9,498 bases of DNA from Candidatus Faecivivens stercoravium (GCA_018712425.1 DVHA01000023.1:1-9498), one strand, 5' to 3'; counted from the stretch's first letter, positions 1 through 5,523 are shown. Numbers and translations are program-made. The notes: generated by a model from the sequence alone, not told the origin.

Positions 1-63
1 TCTCCGGAAAAACGGCGATAAACAAGGACTGGAAATAGAGGTACAACCCGTGAAAAAACGCGG

Positions 64-116
64 TTTCCCGCTTGCGGGAAATGCCGGCCGTACCGTATGG
101 CCGGCAAGCGGTTTTT
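64..116 (+). terminator. Tandem hairpins with T-tract, possible terminator of a gene left of the window
   Basis: Two adjacent inverted repeats are visible. The first is a 7-bp stem, TTTCCCG/CGGGAAA, around the loop CTTG at 64-81. The second is TGCCGGCCGTA (82-92) pairing with TATGGCCGGCA (96-106), including one G-U pair. After AGCGG comes TTTTT at 112-116. The stem plus T-run on the plus strand suggests an intrinsic terminator for a plus-strand gene off the left edge, convergent with the PHP gene. The T-run is five bases from the hairpin, so termination is not certain. Confidence 0.4.
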
Positions 117-121
117 CAGGT

Positions 122-140
122 GTCCGGATTCTATCCGGAC
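122..140. repeat. Short perfect hairpin beside repeat copy A
   Basis: GTCCGGAT (122-129) pairs perfectly with ATCCGGAC (133-140) around a 3-nt loop. No T-run follows on either strand. It lies directly left of repeat copy A, where the other two repeat copies carry a different conserved module. It may be a replaced or diverged left half of the element. Confidence 0.5.
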
Positions 141-143
141 GCC

Positions 144-247
144 GGGGCTCTGCCCCTTCCATTCCTGCGATTTTTTGAAAAAAATCGAGTAAAACTTTTG
201 ATTTTTCCCACGTTTCTTTGTCACTTTAACGCCAGCGCCGATTCTTA
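144..247 (+). repeat. Interspersed repeat, copy A (right part only)
   Basis: These 104 bases match 9231-9334 with four mismatches (about 96 percent identity). They contain hairpin 1 in a shortened form (GGGGC, loop TCT, GCCCC at 144-156) and hairpin 2 (CGATTTTTT/AAAAAATCG at 168-187). The copy ends with the shared AACGCCAGCGCCG block. The left part seen in copies B and C is missing or replaced by unrelated hairpins at 64-140. No open reading frame in the element looks real. Confidence 0.85.
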
Positions 248-249
248 TG

Positions 250-261
250 GTTTGGCCAAAC
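250..261. repeat. 12-bp perfect palindrome downstream of the PHP gene
   Basis: GTTTGGCCAAAC reads the same on both strands. It lies about 35 bp beyond the PHP stop codon on the minus strand. No T-run follows on the minus strand, so it is not a clear terminator. It could be a protein-binding site or a weak 3'-end structure; only the palindrome itself is certain. Confidence 0.35.
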
Positions 262-295
262 TGATTTTTATAAGCAATTCGTTGTTCAAACCATC

Positions 296-1003
296 CTACC
301 CGCCCCGCAACAGTTCCAGCAGCGCCCTGACCGACCAGCGTTCCAGCTCGATCTCCCCCGCCTCATGCCCGCACATGACGTCGAGGCAATGGGCGTCGGA
401 GTCGTTCAGTACAAAATACCCCTCTTCCGGCGGGCGGTAGCCCTTTTTGACGCCGGAATCGCTCACTTCGACCGCCCGGACCCCCAGCTCCGGCGGAATC
501 ATCCCGAGGCTGGAGATCACCGAGTAGGCGTTCTTGTCGATGTGGGCCGGGACCGGCACGCCGCCGTGGGCCCGCACCCGCTTAAAGACTTCGCCGATCG
601 GGAGGGTGGTGGCGTTGATGAGGAGCTTTTCCAGCTCCCCCACCTTCTCGTCGTTTTCATCGAGGATAAACTGGTTCCCAAAAATCTCCGGCTTATTTTT
701 GACCGGCGGCAGGGCGTCGTAGACCTCCTCCCCCATCGCGAGCGCCGACTGGACGTCGGGGAAGAGGGAGAGGATGTGGGCCTCCTCGGCGGTGGAAATC
801 TCGATGGCCGGGACAAATAAAATCCCCGCCTCCCTGCAGAGCTTCTCGACCGCCGGCAGCTGCCGGGCGGTGTTGTGGTCGGAGACGGCCAGGATCTGCA
901 GTTCCAGCACCTGCGCCATCCCGACGATATTGTTCGGCGTCATCTCCTCGTCCCCGCAGGGGGAGAGGCAGGAGTGGATGTGCAGGTCGTACCGCCCGGT
1001 CAC
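296..1003 (-). CDS. PHP-domain metal-dependent phosphoesterase
   Basis: The 235-residue product is a single PHP domain, a TIM-barrel-like fold that hydrolyses phosphoester bonds using a metal centre. Visible metal-ligand motifs in order are HIH (residues 8-10), DHN (42-44), E68 in PAIEIS, H76, H154 in PAHID, and DSDAH (201-205), so the active site looks complete. The substrate is unknown; relatives act on nucleotides, histidinol phosphate or 5'-phosphorylated ends. The start is GTG at 1003, overlapping the preceding DRTGG gene's stop in a GTGA arrangement, which indicates translational coupling. It is the last gene of the minus-strand operon. PHP genes often accompany [FeFe] hydrogenase clusters in Clostridia, so a signalling or phosphatase role is possible but inferred. 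Confidence 0.88.
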   Translation of the reverse strand: MTGRYDLHIHSCLSPCGDEEMTPNNIVGMAQVLELQILAVSDHNTARQLPAVEKLCREAGILFVPAIEISTAEEAHILSLFPDVQSALAMGEEVYDALPPVKNKPEIFGNQFILDENDEKVGELEKLLINATTLPIGEVFKRVRAHGGVPVPAHIDKNAYSVISSLGMIPPELGVRAVEVSDSGVKKGYRPPEEGYFVLNDSDAHCLDVMCGHEAGEIELERWSVRALLELLRGG

Positions 1004-1332
1004 AGCCCCAGCTCCCGCCCGAGCTTGAGCGCCACCTGGAAGGCGGGTTCCTCCGATTCCAGGATACAGACCTCCTGCTGTTCGGCCCGCTTGATGCTCA
1101 TCTCGTCGAAATGGGCCCCTTCGCAGAGGATGACGCAGGCGACGTCCGCCAGCACCGCGACGGCGATGGTGTTGACGTTGGCCATGACGGTGACGAAGGC
1201 GTCGTCCTCCTTGGCCCGGCCCATGACCCAGCTTAAAAGGTCGCCGCAGTAAGCGCCTTTAATCTCCCGGGTGCCGTCCCCCGGCGTCACGACCTTCAGG
1301 TTATATTTTTCCGCAAATTCCAAAGGGGTCAT
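1000..1332 (-). CDS. DRTGG-domain protein (second copy)
   Basis: The 110-residue product resembles a stand-alone DRTGG domain, a small ligand-binding fold otherwise found fused to CBS or phosphotransacetylase-type domains. The typical core is visible: AYCGDLLSWVMGRA at about 27-40, then a VTVMANVNTIAVAVLAD stretch and a hydrophobic VILCEG strand. I chose the ATG at 1332 because AAAGGAGG lies 7-8 nt upstream. An ATG 15 codons further up has no such site and falls in the repeat-derived region. It overlaps the PHP gene by four bases. It aligns end to end with the DRTGG protein at 3325-3684, so the two are likely paralogues within one operon. No catalytic motif is seen; the ligand is unknown. Confidence 0.85.
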   Translation of the reverse strand: MTPLEFAEKYNLKVVTPGDGTREIKGAYCGDLLSWVMGRAKEDDAFVTVMANVNTIAVAVLADVACVILCEGAHFDEMSIKRAEQQEVCILESEEPAFQVALKLGRELGL

Positions 1333-1360
1333 TGGGGTTCCTCCTTTATGATGAATCACA

Positions 1361-1539
1361 TTTTGGGTGCTGCGCACGTTTCATTTCGGGCGGCGAAGCC
1401 GTGAAAAGCTTCGGGAGTACGGAAAGTGAGCGCCTGCCAAGGAGCTCTGCTCCTTGGATTCTCGCCAGCCCTTTAAAAAGGGCTGGACCCTAAACTTCTG
1501 ATTGCCGCCCGTTTCTTCGCAACATCCACGCCAGCGCCG
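1361..1539 (+). repeat. Interspersed repeat, copy B, inside the minus-strand operon
   Basis: This 179-bp stretch is collinear with 9151-9327. It opens with the same 18 bases (TTTTGGGTGCTGCGCACG) and ends with the same CGCCAGCGCCG block. The left 76 bases are about 80 percent identical, without gaps. Hairpin 1 is CCAAGGAGC (1437-1445), loop TCT, GCTCCTTGG (1449-1457). Hairpin 2 is CCAGCCCTTT (1465-1474) with AAAGGGCTGG (1477-1486). Both hairpins differ in sequence from copy C yet stay fully paired. The copy separates the HydS-like gene from the second DRTGG gene, in a 247-bp gap that holds no other gene. Confidence 0.85.
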
Positions 1540-1579
1540 GTTCAAACGTCCGTTTATGTAGCGCCTTTATGAACAGCCC

Positions 1580-2851
1580 TTATTCCTTTTTATGTTTCCG
1601 CTTATAATAGAAGATGCAGTCGTCGATCGACGCCAGCCCCCGGACAACGTCCTCCGCCAGCGCCCGGCAGGTAGGCGCGCCGCAGGACCCGCAGTCGAGC
1701 CCCTCGAGCGACTGGACAATCTCCTCCACCTGTTCCATCTTCTGCATCGCCGCGAACATGTTGTCGTCCAGCTTTAAGACCGGTACAAACTCCAGCGGGG
1801 TGTCCCATTTAAGGGTATCCTTGATGGCGGCGGGGTTGTCCTGGTCTTCGAGGTGGTTGAGGCTTACCGGCATCAGCTTCCGGAGCCGGTAGAGCTTGGT
1901 GCGGGCAACATAGGGGTTCTCGACGTTTAAGACCCCGCCGACGCAGCCGCCCGAGCAGGCGTTTAACTCGATAAAGTCGACGTCTTTAAACTTCTCATCC
2001 TCCAGGTCTTCCAGCACCCGGATGACGTTTTCGATCCCGTCGGCCGCCAGGTAATTGTCATTGATGAGCCCGGCGCTCTCCCCGCCGCTGCTCCCCCAGG
2101 AGATGCCAATCTTGCCGGCCTGGGAGAGGGTGGGCAGCTGGCTCTCCGCCGCCGTCTCCTTCATATAGGACAGCAGCCGGGGGTAGATGTCGCTGACCGA
2201 CACCGCCGCGTCGACGGCGCTTGCCTCGGTGCCGAGGGGCATCTTGATGGCCGTCACCTTGGCGGGGCAGGGGGTGATGAAGATGGCGCCGATCTTTTCG
2301 GGCGGCAGGCCGGTCTTTTTGACCGCTTCCCGCTTGGCCATCCGGGCCGCCACCTCCACCGGGGCGTTCAGCGGCAGGATCTGGTCGATGAGGCCGGGGA
2401 ACCGCACCCGGATCAGCCTGGTCACCGCCGGGCAGGCCGAGCTGATGACCGGCCGGGGGAGACGGCCCGTCTGCATCAGCTTCCGGGTCGCCGCCGAGAC
2501 GATCTCAGCCGCCTTCGCCACCTCAAAGACGTCGTCAAACCCGAAGGCCAGAAGGGCAGACAGGACGATGTCGACATCCTCGAGGTTATTAAACTGCGCC
2601 ATAAACGACGGCGCCGGCAGGGCAATCGTATATTCGTAGTCCTTTAAGACGTCCAGGCTGTCGGTCACCGCCTTTTTGGCGTGGTGGGGGCAGACCCGGA
2701 TGCACTCCCCGCAGTCGATGCACCGTTCGGCTATGATGGTCGCCTTTTTATTCCGCACCCGGATGGCTTCGGTCGGACAGCGCTTGATGCAGTTGATGCA
2801 TCCCTGGCACTTGTCCCGGTCCAGCGTCACCGAATGGAAAAATTCCTGCAT
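1580..2851 (-). CDS. HydS-like [FeFe]-hydrogenase-related Fe-S protein
   Basis: The 423-residue product has three parts. An N-terminal 2x[4Fe-4S] ferredoxin domain has Cys 15, 18, 21, 25 and 44, 47, 50, 54. A hydrogenase large-subunit-like domain follows. A C-terminal [4Fe-4S] domain has Cys 387, 390, 395, 412. All four H-cluster-type cysteines are present: C140 in SSACPA, C195 in TPCPAK and C299/C303 in NACSGGC. The residue before C140 is Ala, where catalytic enzymes have the proton-relay Cys, and the Glu of the MPCxxKxxE motif is replaced by Ala. This resembles putative sensory hydrogenases (group C/D, HydS) but lacks a PAS domain. The chosen ATG at 2851 has GGGGAGG eight bases upstream; an ATG at 2896 has no such site. 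It may sense H2 or redox state, or carry only Fe-S clusters. Confidence 0.85.
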   Translation of the reverse strand: MQEFFHSVTLDRDKCQGCINCIKRCPTEAIRVRNKKATIIAERCIDCGECIRVCPHHAKKAVTDSLDVLKDYEYTIALPAPSFMAQFNNLEDVDIVLSALLAFGFDDVFEVAKAAEIVSAATRKLMQTGRLPRPVISSACPAVTRLIRVRFPGLIDQILPLNAPVEVAARMAKREAVKKTGLPPEKIGAIFITPCPAKVTAIKMPLGTEASAVDAAVSVSDIYPRLLSYMKETAAESQLPTLSQAGKIGISWGSSGGESAGLINDNYLAADGIENVIRVLEDLEDEKFKDVDFIELNACSGGCVGGVLNVENPYVARTKLYRLRKLMPVSLNHLEDQDNPAAIKDTLKWDTPLEFVPVLKLDDNMFAAMQKMEQVEEIVQSLEGLDCGSCGAPTCRALAEDVVRGLASIDDCIFYYKRKHKKE

Positions 2852-2894
2852 ATCTGTTACCTCCCCGTCCAGAAAACGATAATACGGTGCGTTC

Positions 2895-2917
2895 AAGGAC
2901 GGAAGGCACCCGTCCTT
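2895..2917 (-). other. Intercistronic hairpin at the ATPase stop codon
   Basis: A perfect 8-bp inverted repeat, AAGGACGG/CCGTCCTT, with a 7-nt loop begins within the TAA stop of the ATPase gene. It lies 43 bp before the start of the HydS-like gene. No T-run follows on the minus strand, so it is more likely an RNA stability, processing or coupling element than a terminator. Confidence 0.5.
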
Positions 2918-3338
2918 ATTGGATGTATACGGTCATATAAACGGTCGTCCCGACGCCGACGGTCGATTCAATCCGCATCTCATCGGTGTTTTTCTTCATA
3001 TTGGGCAGCCCCATCCCGGCGCCGAAGCCGAGGGAACGCACCTCGTCGGCTGCCGTCGAATATCCCGCCTGCATCGCCTTATCAATGTCGGGGATCCCCT
3101 TGCCGGTGTCTTTCAGCACCATTGTAATCCGGTCAGGGGACATTTCGACGTCGATAACGCCGCCATTGGCGTGGATGACCATGTTGATTTCCCCCTCATA
3201 GAGGGCGATCGAGACCTTGCGGATGACGTCCGAAGGGACGCCCAGCGCCCGCAGCTTCTTTTTCACGTTGGACGAGGCTTCCCCGGCCCGGGTGAAGTCG
3301 CTCCCGTCCACCTCGTAGGTCCATTTAAGCGCGCTCAT
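2916..3338 (-). CDS. GHKL ATPase, anti-sigma (RsbW/RsbT)-like
   Basis: The 140-residue product is a compact GHKL (HATPase_c) domain with little else, the size of anti-sigma kinases such as SpoIIAB, RsbW and RsbT. The N-box lies in ALYEGEINMVIHANGG (about 45-60), the G1 box is DTGKGIPD (77-84), and the ATP-lid/G2 region is GFGAGMGLPNMK (104-115). There is no phospho-acceptor histidine domain, receiver or membrane segment. A GGGGAGG site lies eight bases before the ATG. Its first 14 bases overlap the end of the upstream DRTGG gene, so translation is probably coupled. The partner protein is not in the window: no STAS-domain antagonist or sigma factor is seen. A Ser/Thr kinase or switch role is inferred from fold only. 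Confidence 0.87.
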   Translation of the reverse strand: MSALKWTYEVDGSDFTRAGEASSNVKKKLRALGVPSDVIRKVSIALYEGEINMVIHANGGVIDVEMSPDRITMVLKDTGKGIPDIDKAMQAGYSTAADEVRSLGFGAGMGLPNMKKNTDEMRIESTVGVGTTVYMTVYIQ

Positions 3339-3684
3339 CGCCTTTCCCTCCCCGCAGGCCGTTTTCCCATAAGAGGCCGCAGGCCGTGAACATCCGGTGG
3401 GTGGTTTTTAAAAGGACCATCCCCCGCCGCTCGGCCAGGGCGATCATATCCGCGTCGGGCGACTTCCCCCGGACAAAGACGATACAGACCATATCCATCA
3501 TGTCCGCGGTCCGCACCGTCTGGATATTGACAAGCCCGGTCAGCAGCACCGCCTGGTCCTTGACATAGGCCAGCACGTCGCTCATCATGTCCGAACCGCA
3601 GGCCTCGTGGACCTCGGTGTCCAGGTTTTCCCCGCCGCAGACCAGCTCGGCGTCCAAAATGCGCATAACATCCGATACGTTCAT
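3325..3684 (-). CDS. DRTGG-domain protein (first copy)
   Basis: The 119-residue product is a stand-alone DRTGG-type domain. After an N-terminal helix (MNVSDVMRILDAEL) come the GGENLD turn (17-22), the core CGSDMMSDVLAYV (29-41) and LLTGLVNIQTVRTADMMDM (47-65). The C-terminal part is rich in Arg, Lys and Gly and overlaps the next gene. It is the first gene of the minus-strand operon: GGAGGG lies five bases before the ATG and a promoter is seen about 80 bp upstream. It is paralogous to the protein at 1000-1332. Such proteins recur in [FeFe] hydrogenase gene clusters, but the bound ligand and function are unknown to me. Confidence 0.85.
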   Translation of the reverse strand: MNVSDVMRILDAELVCGGENLDTEVHEACGSDMMSDVLAYVKDQAVLLTGLVNIQTVRTADMMDMVCIVFVRGKSPDADMIALAERRGMVLLKTTHRMFTACGLLWENGLRGGKGDERA

Positions 3685-3730
3685 AACGTCCCTCCTGTAT
3701 AATCATGCAAACGGAAGCTCATCCCGCCGG

Positions 3731-3750
3731 CAAACCCCCAAAAAGGTTTG
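3731..3750 (-). other. Hairpin in the leader of the minus-strand operon
   Basis: CAAACC and GGTTTG form a perfect 6-bp inverted repeat around an 8-nt loop. It starts roughly ten bases after the predicted transcription start of the minus-strand operon. It could be an RNA hairpin or an operator; neither is shown. Confidence 0.35.
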
Positions 3751-3766
3751 TCAGCCTTTACCATAT

Positions 3767-3795
3767 AGTATAAAGGATTTCTATCAGTTAGGCAA
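3767..3795 (-). promoter_or_regulatory. Predicted sigma-A promoter of the minus-strand operon
   Basis: On the minus strand, TTGCCT (3795-3790) is followed after exactly 17 bases by TATACT (3772-3767). These match the consensus -35 at four of six bases and the -10 at five of six. Transcription would start near 3760, giving a leader of about 75 nt before the first DRTGG gene. It points away from the hydrogenase promoter about 100 bp distant. Confidence 0.6.
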
Positions 3796-3869
3796 GCGGA
3801 AACAGGGACTTTGGGTTATTTTTGTCAATCTTTTCTAAAAAATCGGGGTAATGTTCGGTGGGCAAAGAC

Positions 3870-3898
3870 TGGAATTTTCCGGCGAAACATGTTATACT
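3870..3898 (+). promoter_or_regulatory. Predicted extended -10 promoter of the hydrogenase operon
   Basis: The -10 TATACT (3893-3898) is preceded by TG one base upstream (3890-3891), forming an extended -10. The -35 is weak (TGGAAT, 3870-3875) at 17-bp spacing, as is common when an extended -10 is present. Transcription would begin near 3905, giving a leader of about 120 nt before hydC. A TTGACA at 3992 was not used because no -10 follows at proper spacing. Confidence 0.6.
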
Positions 3899-3914
3899 GA
3901 AAAAAATGTGTTTG

Positions 3915-4008
3915 CTTTTCAGCCTAGATTCTGAAAAGTTTTACCAAATAGCCGCCAGGGCTTCTGCCCCAGGCGGAACCTTTTGGGCAGTTTGACACTG
4001 CCGTTTTT
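3915..4008 (+). promoter_or_regulatory. Three-hairpin leader of the hydrogenase operon
   Basis: Three inverted repeats lie between the predicted start site and hydC. The first is CTTTTCAG (3915-3922) with CTGAAAAG (3931-3938), perfect. The second is CCGCC/GGCGG with an inner GGGC/GCCC (3952-3976). The third is GGCAG (3986-3990) with CTGCC (3998-4002), followed by G and TTTTT at 4004-4008. The third has terminator-like form and ends just before the AAGGAGG ribosome site at 4011-4017. This suggests attenuation, or an operator at the first palindrome. No known riboswitch class is recognised. Confidence 0.45.
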
Positions 4009-4025
4009 ATAAGGAGGTACCATTT

Positions 4026-4529
4026 ATGTCCAGCAAAAAAGCCGGCGTCCTCTTTAAGGACACGCCGGAGCAGCAGAAAAAGCTAACTGAGATCATCGAG
4101 TCCCATAAGGACCAGCCGGGCGCCCTGATGCCGGTCCTGCAGCAGGCCCAGGAGCTTTACGGCTACCTGCCGATGGAGGTCCAGGTCAAAATCGCCGAAG
4201 GGCTTGACATCCCGCTGGAAGAGGTGTACGGCGTCGTCACCTTCTACGCCCAGTTCTCCCTCTACCCCAAGGGGCAGTACAAAATCTCCGTCTGCCTCGG
4301 CACCGCCTGCTACGTCAAGGGGTCGGGCGACGTCTACGACCGCCTGCAGCAGAAGCTGGGGATCAAGGGCGGCGAATGTACCCCCGACGGGAAGTTCTCG
4401 CTGGACGCCTGCCGCTGCGTCGGCGCCTGCGGGCTCGCGCCGGTCATGACCGTCAACGACGAGGTCTTCGGGAAACTGGTCCCCGATGACGTCGATTCAA
4501 TCCTCGCAAAATTCGGCTTCGTCGGGTAA
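4026..4529 (+). CDS. hydC: HydC, NuoE-like [2Fe-2S] subunit of bifurcating hydrogenase
   Basis: The 167-residue product belongs to the NuoE/HydC (HndA) family. A helical N-terminal part (about 15-75, with YGYLPMEVQ and VYGVVTFYAQF) precedes a thioredoxin-like [2Fe-2S] domain. The four ligands are C90 and C95 (CLGTAC) and C131 and C135 (CVGAC, followed by the family's GLAPV). Two extra cysteines, C118 and C129, are present. The length fits the family. AAGGAGG lies eight bases before the ATG. In the soluble HydABC complex this subunit docks on HydB; its cluster is near the flavin region. It is the first gene of the operon, 23 bp before the ATPase gene. The alternative name as an NAD(P)H oxidoreductase subunit E would mean the same family. 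Confidence 0.95.
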   Translation: MSSKKAGVLFKDTPEQQKKLTEIIESHKDQPGALMPVLQQAQELYGYLPMEVQVKIAEGLDIPLEEVYGVVTFYAQFSLYPKGQYKISVCLGTACYVKGSGDVYDRLQQKLGIKGGECTPDGKFSLDACRCVGACGLAPVMTVNDEVFGKLVPDDVDSILAKFGFVG

Positions 4530-4552
4530 AATCACCCGGAAAGGAGACCGCC

Positions 4553-5113
4553 ATGCAGGAACTTTCCCTAAACGTTTTGGACATCGCCCAGAACTCGGTC
4601 CGTGCAAACGCCACCCTCGTCACCATCACAATGGAAGAGGACTCTGCGGCAGGGACCCTCAGGATCTCGATTGCCGATGACGGCTGCGGGATGAGTAAGG
4701 AACAGGTGGCCCGGGTCATGGACCCCTTCTTCACCACCCGCACCACCCGCAAGGTCGGGCTTGGGATCCCCTTTTTCAAGCTGACGGCCGAGGCCACCGG
4801 CGGGAGCTTCTCGATCGATTCCACCCTCGGGGTGGGCACCACCACCACCGCCTTCTACCACACCGGCCACATCGACATGATGCCGGTCGGGGACATGGTG
4901 TCGACGATGGTGACCCTCATCTCGATGAACCCGAAGATGGACTTTGTCTACCGGCATACGCTGGACGGGCGGGAATTTGTCCTGGACACCCGGGAGATCA
5001 AGGCGGTTCTGGAAGATGTCCCCATCGATTCACCGGAAGTTGTCCTGTTTATCCGGGACTCCCTCACCGAAGGGGAAGAGGAGCTTAAAAACCCGGAAAC
5101 CGTAAACCTATAA
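4553..5113 (+). CDS. GHKL (histidine-kinase-like) ATPase within the hydrogenase operon
   Basis: The 186-residue product begins directly with a GHKL ATP-binding domain. It shows an N-box (LDIAQNSVRAN, 9-19), a G1 box (DDGCGM, 42-47), an F-box-like DPFFTTRTTRK (57-67), and GLGIPFFK (69-76) with GVGTT (93-97) as the G2 region. Residues 105-186 form an extension I cannot assign. There is no dimerisation/His-phosphotransfer domain, sensor or membrane segment. AAAGGAG precedes the ATG and the gene lies between hydC and the HndB-like gene. Stand-alone ATPases of this kind recur at this position in clostridial hydABC operons. Their role, whether regulation, assembly or kinase, is unknown. It is distinct from the shorter ATPase on the other strand. 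Confidence 0.88.
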   Translation: MQELSLNVLDIAQNSVRANATLVTITMEEDSAAGTLRISIADDGCGMSKEQVARVMDPFFTTRTTRKVGLGIPFFKLTAEATGGSFSIDSTLGVGTTTTAFYHTGHIDMMPVGDMVSTMVTLISMNPKMDFVYRHTLDGREFVLDTREIKAVLEDVPIDSPEVVLFIRDSLTEGEEELKNPETVNL

Positions 5114-5130
5114 AGAAAGGAACGAAAAAT

Positions 5131-5511
5131 ATGAAAAGCCTGGAAGAACTGAGAGCGATTCGGGACCGCGCCAGGGTCAATGTGCACCTGCGCAAGGAAA
5201 ACTCCCCCGATAATATCCGTGTCGTCGTCGGTATGGCGACCTGCGGCATCGCCGCCGGTGCCCGCCCAGTGCTGACCACCTTTACCGAAGAGGTTGCGAA
5301 ACGGAACCTCCAGAACGTCATGGTCACCCAGACCGGCTGCATCGGGCTGTGCCAGTACGAGCCGATCGTCGAGGTCTACGAACCGGACGGCAAGGTCACC
5401 ACCTACGTCAAAATGACCCCCGAAAAGGCGGTCCAGATTGTAAACGACCACCTGGTCAACGGCAAAGTCGTAAACGATTACACCATCGGCAGCGTCGGCA
5501 CTATGAAATAA
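5131..5511 (+). CDS. HndB-like thioredoxin-fold [2Fe-2S] ferredoxin-domain protein
   Basis: The 126-residue product resembles HndB of NADP-reducing hydrogenases and the N-terminal domain of HydB. The thioredoxin-like core contains MATCGIAAGA (C38) and TGCIGLCQYEP (C70, C74). Only three cysteines are present in the whole protein, whereas HydB's equivalent domain has four (C9, C14, C46, C50). A [2Fe-2S] cluster would need a non-cysteine or foreign fourth ligand, or may be absent. AAAGGAA lies upstream of the ATG, and its TAA is followed at once by the AGGAGG of hydB, so translation is tightly linked. It is probably an accessory subunit or assembly factor of the complex; many HydABC enzymes lack it. 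Confidence 0.9.
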   Translation: MKSLEELRAIRDRARVNVHLRKENSPDNIRVVVGMATCGIAAGARPVLTTFTEEVAKRNLQNVMVTQTGCIGLCQYEPIVEVYEPDGKVTTYVKMTPEKAVQIVNDHLVNGKVVNDYTIGSVGTMK

Positions 5512-5523
5512 GGAGGCAGCACC

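Noticed and set aside
72..440. Plus-strand open frame of 122 codons over the left intergenic region
   Set aside because: It runs through hairpins and repeat copy A and then into the PHP gene antisense; no ribosome site or domain is seen.
365..820. Plus-strand open frame antisense to the PHP gene
   Set aside because: No ribosome site of note and no domain, and it lies entirely inside a PHP gene with all its metal-binding motifs.
1437..1486. Copy B hairpins as a terminator between the HydS-like and second DRTGG genes
   Set aside because: No T-run follows either hairpin on the minus strand, so intrinsic termination is not supported.
3823..3828. TTGACA on the minus strand as the -35 of the minus-strand operon
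   Set aside because: At 17-bp spacing it is followed by CTGTTT, not a -10. TTGCCT/TATACT further downstream fits better.
3992..4013. TTGACA with TATAAG as a promoter right before hydC
   Set aside because: The spacing is only about 11 bases and the -10 would overlap the ribosome binding site. The TTGACA lies in the loop of the third leader hairpin.
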